From NCBI GenBank assembly GCA_013368325.1, contig JAACJK010000010.1:186001-250000 (forward strand): a stretch of 64,000 bases of DNA, written 5' to 3'. The notes beneath the pieces were generated by a model. It searched no databases, had not been told where the DNA came from, and saw nothing but the letters and a program-made list of their open reading frames with translations. Position 1 is the stretch's first letter, and the number at the start of each line of letters is the position of its first letter. Positions 48,012-57,750 of the stretch are shown here, piece after piece. The DNA is from Ephemerocybe angulata. Lineage: Eukaryota > Basidiomycota > Agaricomycetes > Agaricales > Psathyrellaceae. Position numbers and translations under genes: made by a program.

Positions 48012-49306
48012 ATGAACACTCTTGATCTCTTCCCTCCACAGACCCCCGCCTACATCCTCGCATTTCAGTTCTCGTCCTGGTACCCGACCTTCTCAGATGC
48101 GAGCATCAAATCGACGATAATCCGGCCCCTCTCGGGCGAGTTTAAAGAGTATCTCGAGTCGGACAGTGTTTTTGTGCCTGTGGGGTCCGAGGACGTGTGC
48201 GTTTTTACCTTCACTCTGCTCTGCCTGACAAGAAAGGCTGATACTTGGGCTCTGGGTATAGGCCTCCTGAAAGTACTCTCTTGGATGATGAGGACGAGGA
48301 TGAAGAAGCCGGGCCATCGTACGCTTTCCCCGAACTTGACACAAAAATCCGCGAATGCGTACAAGAGTACGGAGCCGTCTTCCCCAAACTCAACTTCACT
48401 TCACCAAGGGTACGTCCTTCGCCCAATCACCATCTCAAGACCCAAGTCTCACAGCACTCGTTCCCGTCTCTCTCGTAGGACGCCTCCTGGCTTCTCCCTG
48501 CAGGCTCCCCGCTCAAATGCACGGCCCCAGCAGACGTCTACATGCTCCTCAAATCCTCTGACTTTGTGAGCAACGATCTCAGTGAAGAGAGCGTGTTCGA
48601 GCACTGCGACGATCCGGATCCGCATGCTGGCGGAGGTTCGCCTCCCCCGTCGGAGTACGCTCTTGAACTCGTGCTGAGAAAATGGTACTCTGTGAACCCG
48701 AGTCGCGAAATGCGCTGTTTCGTGAGGGCTGGGCGCTTGGTCGGTGCGTACACTTTGCACTACGCATGGTGGCAGGGAAGAATTCTGAATGTATCTGTAG
48801 GGATCTCGCAGCGCGACACGAACCACTATGACTTCCTCATGGAACTGGAGACCCAAGACAAGATTGTGCAAACCATCCAAAAATTCTGGGAAGATAAAAT
48901 CCTGCCAAGATGGAAAGGCCGACAAGACTGTAAGCGCCCACACCCAAACCTCATTCACCACCCCACTCACACCTTCCTCCCAGACATCTTCGACTTCCTC
49001 CTAACCCGCGACCTCTCGCGAGGCCACATAATCGACTTCAACCCCTACTCACCCCGCACCGACTCCTTCCTCTTCTCCTTCGAAGAGCTCCGCGAACTCG
49101 CGCAGTCCGACCCTTCAAAGTCCACCGCCCTCCCCGAATTCCGATACATCGACTCCCAGGCGCACCCTGCAGCGAGCCGAAACGCACCCATCCACCAACA
49201 CAACATGGTGCCCTTCGAAGCGCTCCAGATGAGCAGTGGGCAGCACATCGAGGGGTTCGCGGAAATGTGGAAGAATGAGGTGCTCGGAGCGACTAAACCT
49301 GAGTAG
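48012..49306 (+). CDS. CDC123: CDC123/D123, eIF2 assembly chaperone
   Basis: ATG 48012 (MNTLDLFPPQTPAYILAFQF). Conserved blocks: FSSWYPTFSDASIKSTIIRP, the acidic EDEDEEAGPSYAFPELD, AVFPKLNFTSPRDASWLLPA, PLKCTAPADVYMLLKSSDF, ALELVLRKWYSVNPSREMRC, FVRAGRLVGA and VSVGISQRDTNHYDFLM, then IIDFNPYSPRTDSFLFSFEE. These are hallmark D123 motifs; the family has an ATP-grasp-like fold and helps assemble eIF2 alpha-gamma. Introns lie at ~48199, ~48413 and ~48929. The stop is TAG at 49304-49306. The protein appears complete and normal. Cytosolic. Confidence 0.92.
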
Positions 49307-49587
49307 GGAGGGGTGGTGTTCATGAACCATTCATTATAACATGGGTGGCTAGGCGTAATACTTTTATAGGTCTAGTCTAGTCTAGATGAAAGACTGACGC
49401 CCCAAATGGTGATACAGAATCCAAGTGTATCCATCCAATCGAATGAGTGATTCGACAAGTAGTCTATGTAGGTACGAACACGTCTAGGTATATGTTGCGT
49501 ACATTGTATACGTAAGTTTCATGATAGCAAAGAGCGATAGAAGAGAGCGACAAATCAAGAAAGACCTTAGACAGTGTCTTGTTCGAT

Positions 49588-51125
49588 CTACTTCGTAACC
49601 TCAACGCCAGAGTCGGACGCGGATGCGTCGGCGTAGCCAGGGCGCATGACTGCGAGACCCTCGGCGTTCTTGTAGAAGACGACATCACCCTCGTCCTCGA
49701 CGAACTTGCACTGCTTGTAGACACGGTAGACCTCGGCCCATCCTCCGGGACGGCCTTCGTGGGGGAGACCGTAACCAGCGATCTTCTTTTCAAGGCAGCA
49801 GAGGCTTCCCATCTATAAGAGGGCTGTCAGATAGGGAACCGAATAGTAAGGCAAAGGGACACGTACGCATGGTAATGGGGGATCTTGCTGCAGACGTGGT
49901 GGAGGACGTGGGTCTCGGAGATACCGTTAGTGGCATGAGCACCGAGCCAGGCCATGATGGGGCCACAGTCGCCAAGGAGATTGCGGTCGAGGGTCGCGAG
50001 AGCACCACGGGGGAAAGTGAACTCGGCGGCGCGGTAATGGGGGAGGATGGGGTCGGTGTGCTGGAGGAAGGTGATGAGCACGAGCCAGTGGTTAACCCAC
50101 AAGTAGGGGAGGAGGTAGGTGACCAAGACGGTCGAGAAGCCCCAGTGGTGGATGGCGGCGCCGAGGAGGGAGACCCAGGCGACGATGCCGGCGGTCGAGA
50201 CCACGACCTGGCTGTAGTGGTGGGCCTGGTATATGGGCGAGTTGGGGTTGAAGTGGTTGGTGCCCTTGGGGTATCTCTTTTGGCCGGAGGCGTTCCAGAA
50301 GATGTAGGCGGGCCATCCACCGAGGAGGTAGATCGCGGAGCCGTACATGGCGCCGATGGGGGAGTCGCCGAGGGCTTCGTAGAGCTCCTTCTTGACGAGG
50401 TTGCTGACGCGGGAGCCGAGGAGGTCCTCCTGGCCTTCCTTGAGAGGGGGCAGACCGAGCTCAGAGCGGGTGGAGGGGACGAAGACCTGGTCCTGGGTCA
50501 TGTGGCCGGTGGAAGCGTGGTGCTTGGCATGGCTCACTCTCCAGGAGTGATAGGGGACACCGACACTACATCAACGTGTTAATAAATCGAAAGTATCTTC
50601 AGGCTCAGAAACCACTTACGCAGTGTGGAGGATGAAGCCGACGGTGTTGTTGATGGCCTTGGACTCGGAGAAAGCCTGGTGACCGCACTCGTGGCCGATA
50701 ACCCAGATACCGGTGGCAAAGAGGCCGGTGAGGAAGGTGTAAAGGGCCCAGAGGGAGACGCGGAGGGCGGTGTAGGCGTAGGGGTGGGGAAGCTGGATGA
50801 AGGCGGGGTCGATGAAGGGGTCGAGAGTGACGGTGGCCTTCCAGATGCACCCAATGACAAACAAGTCCCAGATCCTGCACGTCGTCAATTTGGCGTCCAG
50901 AGCCGAGTAAAAATGCAGACTTACACATAGACCATGCCCTTCAGCGGCGACCGTTCGAAACAGTGCGTCCTGGAGAATAAAGGTTGTGAGCTGTCGCCCG
51001 GAGGTGAAAGGACGGCGACCAACTCACGGAATGGCGCTGAGCAGGTCCTTGATTGGGATGTCAGGAACAGGGTAGACACCCTGCTCGACGGTGGTGAACG
51101 TCTCGGCGTCGCTCTTGGCTCCCAT
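49588..51125 (-). CDS. FAD2: Delta-12 fatty acid desaturase (oleate to linoleate)
   Basis: ATG 51125 (MGAKSDAETFTTVEQGVYPV). The three histidine boxes of membrane desaturases are present: HECGHQAFSE, HAKHHASTGHMTQDQVFVP preceded by VPYHSWRVS, and ETHVLHHVCSKIPHYHA. Four or more membrane segments surround them (AYTALRVSLWALYTFLTGLF; IVAWVSLLGAAIHHWGF; LLPYLWVNHWLVLITFLQHT). The C-terminus is YRVYKQCKFVEDEGDVVFY...SGVEVTK. Introns of ~55 bases lie near 51028, 50930, 50615, 49860 and elsewhere. The arrangement of boxes matches fungal delta-12 rather than delta-9 enzymes, which carry a cytochrome b5 domain. It acts at the ER and makes linoleate. The strong GC3 bias (GCC, CTC, ACC codons) suggests high expression. 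Confidence 0.9.
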
Positions 51126-51538
51126 TGTGCGGTCGATGGTGAGGTTAGGGGGAAGAGAGGGACCTGGTGCCAACGATCGCCGCGCTCAGCTATTTCACCC
51201 TCATGATTCTATGGGGACAAATTTTGATCGGCCAATGCCGAGGCCCGGATTTGGCCCGAATTCAGTAGCCCCAAAGTCGGCCCATAGGACTTCCGCTGCT
51301 GCCATTCACGGGAATGTTCGTTGACTCTCGTTGACTCCATAATCACGGAGGAGCTCGACCACCTTCGACCACTCGAGAGCACTCCCTTACCTCCCACTCC
51401 ACCCCAATGAATTGAATTCCCCATCGGGCAACATCCTTCCCATCAACAGGTATATTGTACAGAGATTCACCGAACTATATGTAATGTGCAGTATATGGAT
51501 GTCCTTGAAGATGATAGAAATAAAACACGGAGAGCAGC
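51126..51538. other. Intergenic: desaturase promoter and 3' end of CK1-like gene
   Basis: About 410 bases. A short near-repeat of TCGTTGACTC(T/C) occurs at ~51318-51340. No gene is apparent. Confidence 0.4.
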
Positions 51539-53522
51539 TCAGTGCAATGCCTGCAGTCGCTGCGCAACGCCCTCCAAGAACAGGAACCCATCCTTCGTGA
51601 TCGTTCGGCCGACAGACTTGTTCGTTACTTTCGCAAAGTCCTCAACCAATTTGGCGACCGCTTTGTTACTCTGCGCGCTCTGCAGTTGGTTTCGAAGGCC
51701 CATCACAATTCCCAGCTTGGCTTGGGCGGAACCTCTTTCAGCAGCCTCATCTCCAGATCGAGTCCGCGCAACCCTGGGCGATGTTCGGTTAACAATCAAC
51801 CCCGTTGAAAAAGGCACAGTCCCTCGCACCTGTTTGGCTGGATGAACACAGACGGGTCGTCAAGTTGCTTATAGAGTGTATCCAAGAATCGTGACGCGTC
51901 TTTGGTCAATGTTCTTGAGCTGTTCATCTGCAAGACTTTGACAAAGTTATGAACGAGGCGCGCCAGTGACTTATTGTCGGTGGCCTGAGAGGCCTTGGTG
52001 CAAAGGTCTGTAAGCAGCGCTTGCTTGCTCTTGGCTGCCCCTGCTCGGGCAGAGTCGCCTCCACTTGATTCAATCTTTCGCCTGTCCGCAGATTTGGCCA
52101 GAGTCTCCTTGGCCTTTTTCTCAGCCTCCTCAACATTCGTACGATCACCCAAAACAGGGCGGGCACCAAAGTTGAGCTTCGCAAGCCCACCGAGGATAGC
52201 CTCCATCTCGTCGCGGGCAACGGCAGCTCCGTGTTGCCGCAAGGGTGTATGGAATGGCTGTGGAGCCTTGACCTTCAAAATCCAACATCAGTTCTCCACT
52301 TCGACCGAATAGAACAGCTACTGCAAATCTCACCGCGGGTGGCTTCGCCGGCCAGATGAATTCCTCCTTTCCGGAGTAGCCGTTCTCGATCGCCAGATTG
52401 CTAAACGTCTCGACCCAGTGCTTGTAATCTGGACAGTCCATGAATTTGAGCTTCCGGCAGTATCGCAGGAAGTCCTCAAACTCGTAGGGAATCCCGCGGC
52501 ACAGGTCTTCTGGCCGTGCAGTCTGCTTCTCAGCGATGAGTCGATCGTGGGCCTCGTCTGTTTTGGGCACGCCGTTCCTTGTCCAACTCAGGCCTCGTGG
52601 AGTCAGCATATGGATTAGCATGAGTGCCGCCGCCTCGAGGTCATCGCGGCGAGAAGGCACTGGACGAATCTATCAGATTTTGAATTGCCATTAGGAAACG
52701 AAACCCTCCTCACCTCTGCCCCGGCAATGTACGTTCACAGAGCTACCCCAGCAGGTCAGAGACGAGTTTACGGCATTGCAAAGCTTTGCTCACCTAAACC
52801 AGTAGTTCCCAATAAAGTCTCGCTTCGCCCGACTGTCTTCGATGTGACGGCGCGTGTGAGGGTCGATGTATTGCTTGGAGAAGCCAAAATCAATCATGTA
52901 GATCAATTTCTCGTTCGGAGGCAGGCCAATAACGCAGTTTCCGAGTTGGATGTCGCGGTGCAGCACACCGCGCGTATGCATAGTTTCCAACCGAGAAATC
53001 TGTCAGATAATGAGCAGGGTCCAAGCCGGCATGATAGAAGCTGACCAGTTGCATGGCTATTGAGCACACGCTACCGAGATCCATGGTATCCTTGCCAGAC
53101 TTTCTGTACAGGCTATCCAGACTTGGGCCGAGAAGATCGATGGCGAGGAAGTCCCAATGGCCCTGGACTCCAGCTGTGAAGAGACGTGGCATGCCTTTAC
53201 CGCCTTGAAGAAGAGGGTAGAGATATCGCTCGTAGCGATTTGTTGGGCACTCGTGGTCGACCCGCTGGACCTTGAGAGCCACGACGGCACCATTGTGGAT
53301 GTTCTGAGCTCGGAAAATAGAGCCTTCATGGGAGAGAAAGTGTGAGGATACATTTCAACCTGGATTCGAGATGCAAAACGAACCAGAATACCCCGATCCG
53401 AGAGTCTCCATCAAGCGGTAGTTTGAGAGGACAGTCGGGATCCGTGGTTGTTGCTCTGGAACAGATTCGTCATCGGAGTCCGTGTATTCGCTAAGAATCG
53501 AGGAAGAATCACTATCGGCCAT
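51539..53522 (-). CDS. Casein kinase 1-like protein kinase with altered catalytic loop and duplicated C-terminal module
   Basis: ATG 53522 begins MADSDSSSILSEYTDSDDES. The kinase domain has LSNYRLMETLGSGYSG (glycine loop), GAVVALKVQRVDHECPTNRY (ATP Lys), FLAIDLLGPSLDSLYRKSGK (typical CK1), the loop MHTRGVLHRDIQLGNCVIG, then KLIYMIDFGFSKQYIDPHTR and SRRDDLEAAALMLIHMLTPR plus LSWTRNGVPKTDEAH, all CK1-like. HRDIK is HRDIQ here: the loop Lys is replaced by Gln while the HRD Asp and DFG remain. Behind the kinase two related ~55-residue modules follow: DNKSLARLVHNFVKVLQMNS then SRTLTKDASRFLDTLYKQL, and SNKAVAKLVEDFAKVTNKSV then GRTITKDGFLFLEGVAQRL. The module is unknown to me. Its short intergenic region with prefoldin 1 is head to head. 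Activity is uncertain. Confidence 0.8.
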
Positions 53523-53857
53523 GGTAGACGAGGAGCGTAGCCTTCAGAATCCGTAGCGTATGTACCACGGAGGTTATTGATATTGAATCTTGAAGCTTGC
53601 GAGGCCGGCGGCGGTGCTGCTAGAGGATAGCTGCTAGAAGGCTATCGAGGGCGGCGAGGGCGGAGTGGTTGGCGGGTGTCTTGAGGTCGGCGTCGGCGCT
53701 GGGGCTTGTTCAAGGAAGGCGGTTGAAGGTTCGGTCCGAGGTGAACGAAAAGCACGCGTTTATCACATGACCGAGCGCGTGTCGGCCACATGATGGCCGC
53801 CGGCTGATGGCCCCAAGCCCTAACCCTAACCGGCGCTACTGGTCCTCCTGAGCCATC
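53523..53857. promoter_or_regulatory. Bidirectional promoter of the CK1-like and prefoldin 1 genes with a CCCTAA element
   Basis: 335 bases separate two start codons pointing away from each other. At 53818-53831 there are two tandem CCCTAA units (telomere-type repeat, 'telobox'), 27 bases upstream of the prefoldin ATG. In fungi and plants such motifs occur in promoters of ribosome-biogenesis and housekeeping genes. No TATA box was seen. Confidence 0.5.
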
Positions 53858-54466
53858 ATGTCCGCGCTTTCTGACGATACTTTGCGAAAGGTGCAGACTC
53901 TTGCGGACCTGAAGGGTGCGGTGGAACTCACGCATCTCTCAATTGTAGATCCTGGTCCAGATCCAGCAAACTGCCATCCAGTCGCGCCGATCCCTTGATC
54001 TCTCCATCCAGCAGATTCAGGTCAAGGAGCGGGAACGCCGTATCCTGCAGCTCACCATCGATGAGATTACCGCCATGCCTCAAGACGTGAACATGTACAA
54101 AGGAGTTGGAAAGGCGTATGTTCCCCGTTCCTCCCAATTGCCCCAACTCCCAGCTCATCCTTGCATCGTGAAGGTTCATAATGGTCCCGCGAACAACTAT
54201 GGATGAACAGCTCAAATCACAAGAGAAGGAGCTGTCAGATGACATTGCAAGCCTCACCAAAAAGGTTCGCACCTGTGCTTGTGAAATAACGCTGATGTGG
54301 GTTGGTTCTGATGTCAGTTTCGGAATAGGCAAAGTACTTCGAGAAGCAGTTCAACGACGCCCAGTCGCAGCTTCGTGATATCGTGAGTTTCCTCGGCCTT
54401 CCCTCTCAACACCATCAAATGACATTGGCATCTTCCCAGTTCCACCACGCACCAAAGGCGTCGTAG
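53858..54466 (+). CDS. PFD1: Prefoldin subunit 1
   Basis: ATG 53858 (MSALSDDTLRK) is followed by a 61-base intron, then ILVQIQQTAIQSRRSLDLSI and QQIQVKERERRILQLTIDEI. After TAMPQDVNMYKGVGKA a second intron leads to FIMVPRTTMDEQLKSQEKEL, SDDIASLTKK and, after another, AKYFEKQFNDAQSQLRDI; the last exon is FHHAPKAS, stop TAG 54464-54466. Two long coiled-coil arms around a small beta hairpin (YKGVGKAFIMVP) are the beta-type prefoldin layout. It is part of the hexameric co-chaperone that delivers actin and tubulin to CCT in the cytosol. Length ~125 residues, typical. Confidence 0.9.
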
Positions 54467-55349
54467 GTTTTGTTGTTTCTATCAGCAAACCCCGTACCCC
54501 TCGCACTACCAGTCCACACTATCGACGAACACTGGCGTCACTACCCATACATTTACTCGGCTGCTGCCATCCTCTCAGACGTCAGGAGGGGGGTTCTTGG
54601 AATAGTTCAGCATCCGACACAGGGGAAACCCGCGAACGTTCGAACTCGACTGTCCCAAGATTTACTGCGCTGCGACAAAGATCTTCGACGAGCAGTGATA
54701 TCTGTAACTTCTAGACCCAGCACAATTCTTATCAGACTTACTTGAAGATACCCAATAAAAAGAAGGCCCAATCGCGACGCGTTTCGGGCGCGTCGAATCA
54801 CCGTGGTCGCTTCTTCCAGTTCCTACAAGTTTCTGGGCCTCGACTTATTATCAGTGGTCTAGAGGGCTGAACTCTGTCAAGGGACAGCACAGCACAAGTT
54901 CGAACGGCGAGGCCTTCCACTATCCGAATCCTCATCCCCGTTTGTTTCAGGTCTGTCATGACCGCATGGGCGAATCGCCAGTCTTTCCAGGGGCTTTCCT
55001 ACAATCTTCACTACTATCGCTCACATAGACGGCCTAGGCCGGGCTTCTTCCTGGGTGCAATTGCTCAGCCAAAGACCTTGAGTCTTCCGAGGCAGTCCAA
55101 AGGCCGCGTTATGGGCGCTTCGGATTCAAAAGCTATTTTTAAGAACATGGGCACCATCGTCATTTCATCCGATCGTCTTGTCTGGAATGGCGTACCGAGA
55201 CTCACCGCAGGCCCAGGATTGCTCCAACCAATCATTACCTGTCTCTCAATTCCTATATAGCCTGGAGTTCCTGGGTGATGCAGCCGTAATTCCATTCCTT
55301 CGAACAATCTCCTATCCCCTACAACTACTCTCTCATATCGCCTTGTGCC
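54467..55349. other. Intergenic: pyruvate decarboxylase upstream region
   Basis: About 880 bases. The part near the next gene is a good promoter: CCAAT at ~55228-55232 and TATATAG at 55254-55260, about 95 bases before the start codon. The distal half has short frames only. Confidence 0.5.
55254..55260 (+). promoter_or_regulatory. TATA box of the pyruvate decarboxylase gene
   Basis: TATATAG lies 95 bases before the ATG with a CCAAT ~25 bases further upstream and a CT-rich stretch (TCTCATATCGCC) near the start codon, the arrangement of strongly expressed fungal glycolytic and fermentation genes. Confidence 0.55.
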
Positions 55350-57640
55350 ATGTCTGCCGCTACTGCCGAAAGCCTTCAAGCCGAAGTCGACCGCCTTCGT
55401 CTTGAGTTGCAAACGCTGAAGTCCAAGCAGGGCGTCGAAAAGGTCTCTATTGGAAACTATCTGCTCACTAGGCTCGCCCAGCTCGGGGTCAAGGTGCGTT
55501 TGCGAGGTCGCGTCTGGAGATCATGAACAGGAAATGACATCATATCTCTTAGTCGATGTTTGGGGTGCCAGGAGATTTCAATCTTGGCTTCTTGGTACGT
55601 CTTATCTCAAACCCTGCAGGAGACTCGATAATAACTCCATCTGCAGGACCTGGTCGAGGACCACCCTGATATTGAGTGGATTGGAAACTGGTGAGCAATA
55701 GCTTTTCCTTCTGAGAAGGGTGCATTCTCATGTGCTTGATTTCAGCAACGAATTGAACGCTGCCTATGCTGCCGATGGATATGCCCGTGTAAAGAACAAC
55801 TCTCTTGGAGTTATCACCACGACGTGAGTACCCTAGGCTATCATTATCATCTTCGCGCTTGACATTTACGGGTCTGTAGATTCGGAGTGGGTGAACTCTC
55901 AGCTACAAATGGTATCGCAGGTGCTTTCTCCGAAATGGTGCCTGTCCTGCACATCGCAGGTGTGCCCAGCACAATCCAGCAGAAGCACAGGCCTCTTCTC
56001 CACCACACACTTGGTGACGGCAGGTACGCCTTTTACAGGATCTTTATCCCCCTCGCATCACTTAATGTGTCATTTAGATACGGCGCATACGCAGAGATCT
56101 CAAAGCAAATTACTTGTCATACGGCATGGCTTTCCAACGTCGATACTGCTGCCCAGCAGATTGACGAAGCCATTACCCAGTGCCTGACCAAGGTAATGCA
56201 TCCCGACCTCATTCTCCTTTATTCGTTTTCCTTAAACCGTTTATCAGGCCCGTCCAGTATACCTCACTTTGCCGACCGATTTCGTGCAGCAGAAGGTTTC
56301 GTCTGAGCGCCTCCACATCCCCCTGGCTCGCATCGTCATCCAGAACGAGCCTCAGACCGAGGAGTACGTGGTTGACCAGATTGAGCAGCGGGTCAAGGAG
56401 GTCGACGGCGACGTCGTTGTTCTCGTCGATGCTTGCGTCGTCCGATACGATGTCAAGGCTGAGCTTATGGCGTTCCTCGAGGCCACTGGGTTCCCCGTGT
56501 ATGCTGCGCCTATGGGCAAGAGTGCTATCGATGAGACTTGGAAGCGCTATGGTGGTGTAAGCAATTTCCTTCATTCATGGGGCTGGACGTGTGCTGATTG
56601 TACCTCCAGATCTATGTCGGCTCAATTACCGACCCTGTCATCAAGGAGAACGTTGAGAAAGCCAAGCTCATCATCTCCGTCGGTTCCTTGAAGTCCGACT
56701 TCAACAGCGGCAACTTCTCGTATAACATCCCTACTCGCCGCCATATCGAGGTATGGTTCCCCTTCTCAGCCCATAAATGGACCATTGCTAATACGCCGTC
56801 TAGCTTCATTCCGACCATGTCCAGGTTGCATACGCTATCTACAAGGACATCGGATTCAAGCACCTCCTCCCTAAGCTCACCGAGCGCCTCCAGCAGTTCT
56901 ACCCCACTGCTAGCAAGATCCCCGTTGTTCCCTTCGAGGCCAAACCGCCCAAGGGAACCACAGCAATCATCACTCAGCGCTACTTCTGGCCTCGCATGGC
57001 TTCGTACTTCAGGTCCGGAGATGTCATTGTCACTGAAACTGGTACCGCCAACTTCGGTATCCTGGATGTCCCCCTGCCTCCCAAGTCAACGCTTGTCAGC
57101 CAGATCCTCTGGGGTAGTATCGGCTGGTCTGTTGGTGCAGCTCTAGGTGTTGCTATCGCTGCGAAGGAATTGGGTCTCCCAAGGACCATCCTTTTCGTCG
57201 GTGATGGCAGTTTGCAGCTCACCGTCCAGGAGATCTCCCCTATGATTCGCCTTGGTTTGAAGCCTATCATCTTTTTGCTCAACAACCATGGTTATGTCAT
57301 TGAGCGTACCATTCACGGAAAGCACAGGTAAAGCACCCTCTCTTTAGTACCGCTATGCAATCATCTGACGCCTATCTACAGGAAATATAACGACATTGCC
57401 GACTGGAAGTGGAATCAGCTCCTCGATACTCTAGGTGATAGGAAGACGGAGACAAAGTCGTACACCATCACCACCCCGAAGGAGCTTGAGTCCTTGCTTA
57501 CGGACAAGGAGTTCCTGAGCAACAAGACTATTACCCTCGTGGAAATCATCATGGACCGTCTGGATGCCCCTCGACTGTTGGAGGACCAGGTTGCGATCGC
57601 GGAGAAGATGGCTGCTCAAGCAGCCCAGGCAGCGAAGTAG
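55350..57640 (+). CDS. PDC1: Pyruvate decarboxylase (thiamine-diphosphate enzyme)
   Basis: ATG 55350 (MSAATAESLQAEVDRLRLEL). The N-terminal PYR domain has YLLTRLAQLGVKSMFGVPGD, IGNCNELNAAYAADGYAR (catalytic Glu), FSEMVPVLHIAGVPSTIQQ and the His pair in LLHHTLGDG. The middle domain has RPVYLTLPTDFVQQKVSSE and VDACVVRYDVKAELMAF. The C-terminal PP domain carries the ThDP/Mg motif GDGSLQLTVQEISPMI ... IIFLLNNHGYVIERTIHG. The end is AIAEKMAAQAAQAAK then TAG at 57638-57640. A ~25-residue leader before the VSIGNYL start is longer than in yeast PDC. Converts pyruvate to acetaldehyde in the cytosol. Introns lie near 55493, 55554, 55597, 55690, 55824, 56021, 56192, 56556, 56750 and 57330. Confidence 0.93.
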
Positions 57641-57750
57641 ACTCTTGGAGCCTGGTATGTACAATATGAATGGACTTTCTTCTGTATATTAGATTGTGTG
57701 TATTCTAGCGCTCGTCCGAGATAAGATTAGATGCGGGTCAGAGTATTTTG

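Noticed and set aside
49869..50582. 237-codon plus-strand frame opposite the desaturase
   Set aside because: Gly/Val/Asp/Glu-rich mirror translation caused by strong GC3 bias of the desaturase exons on the other strand.
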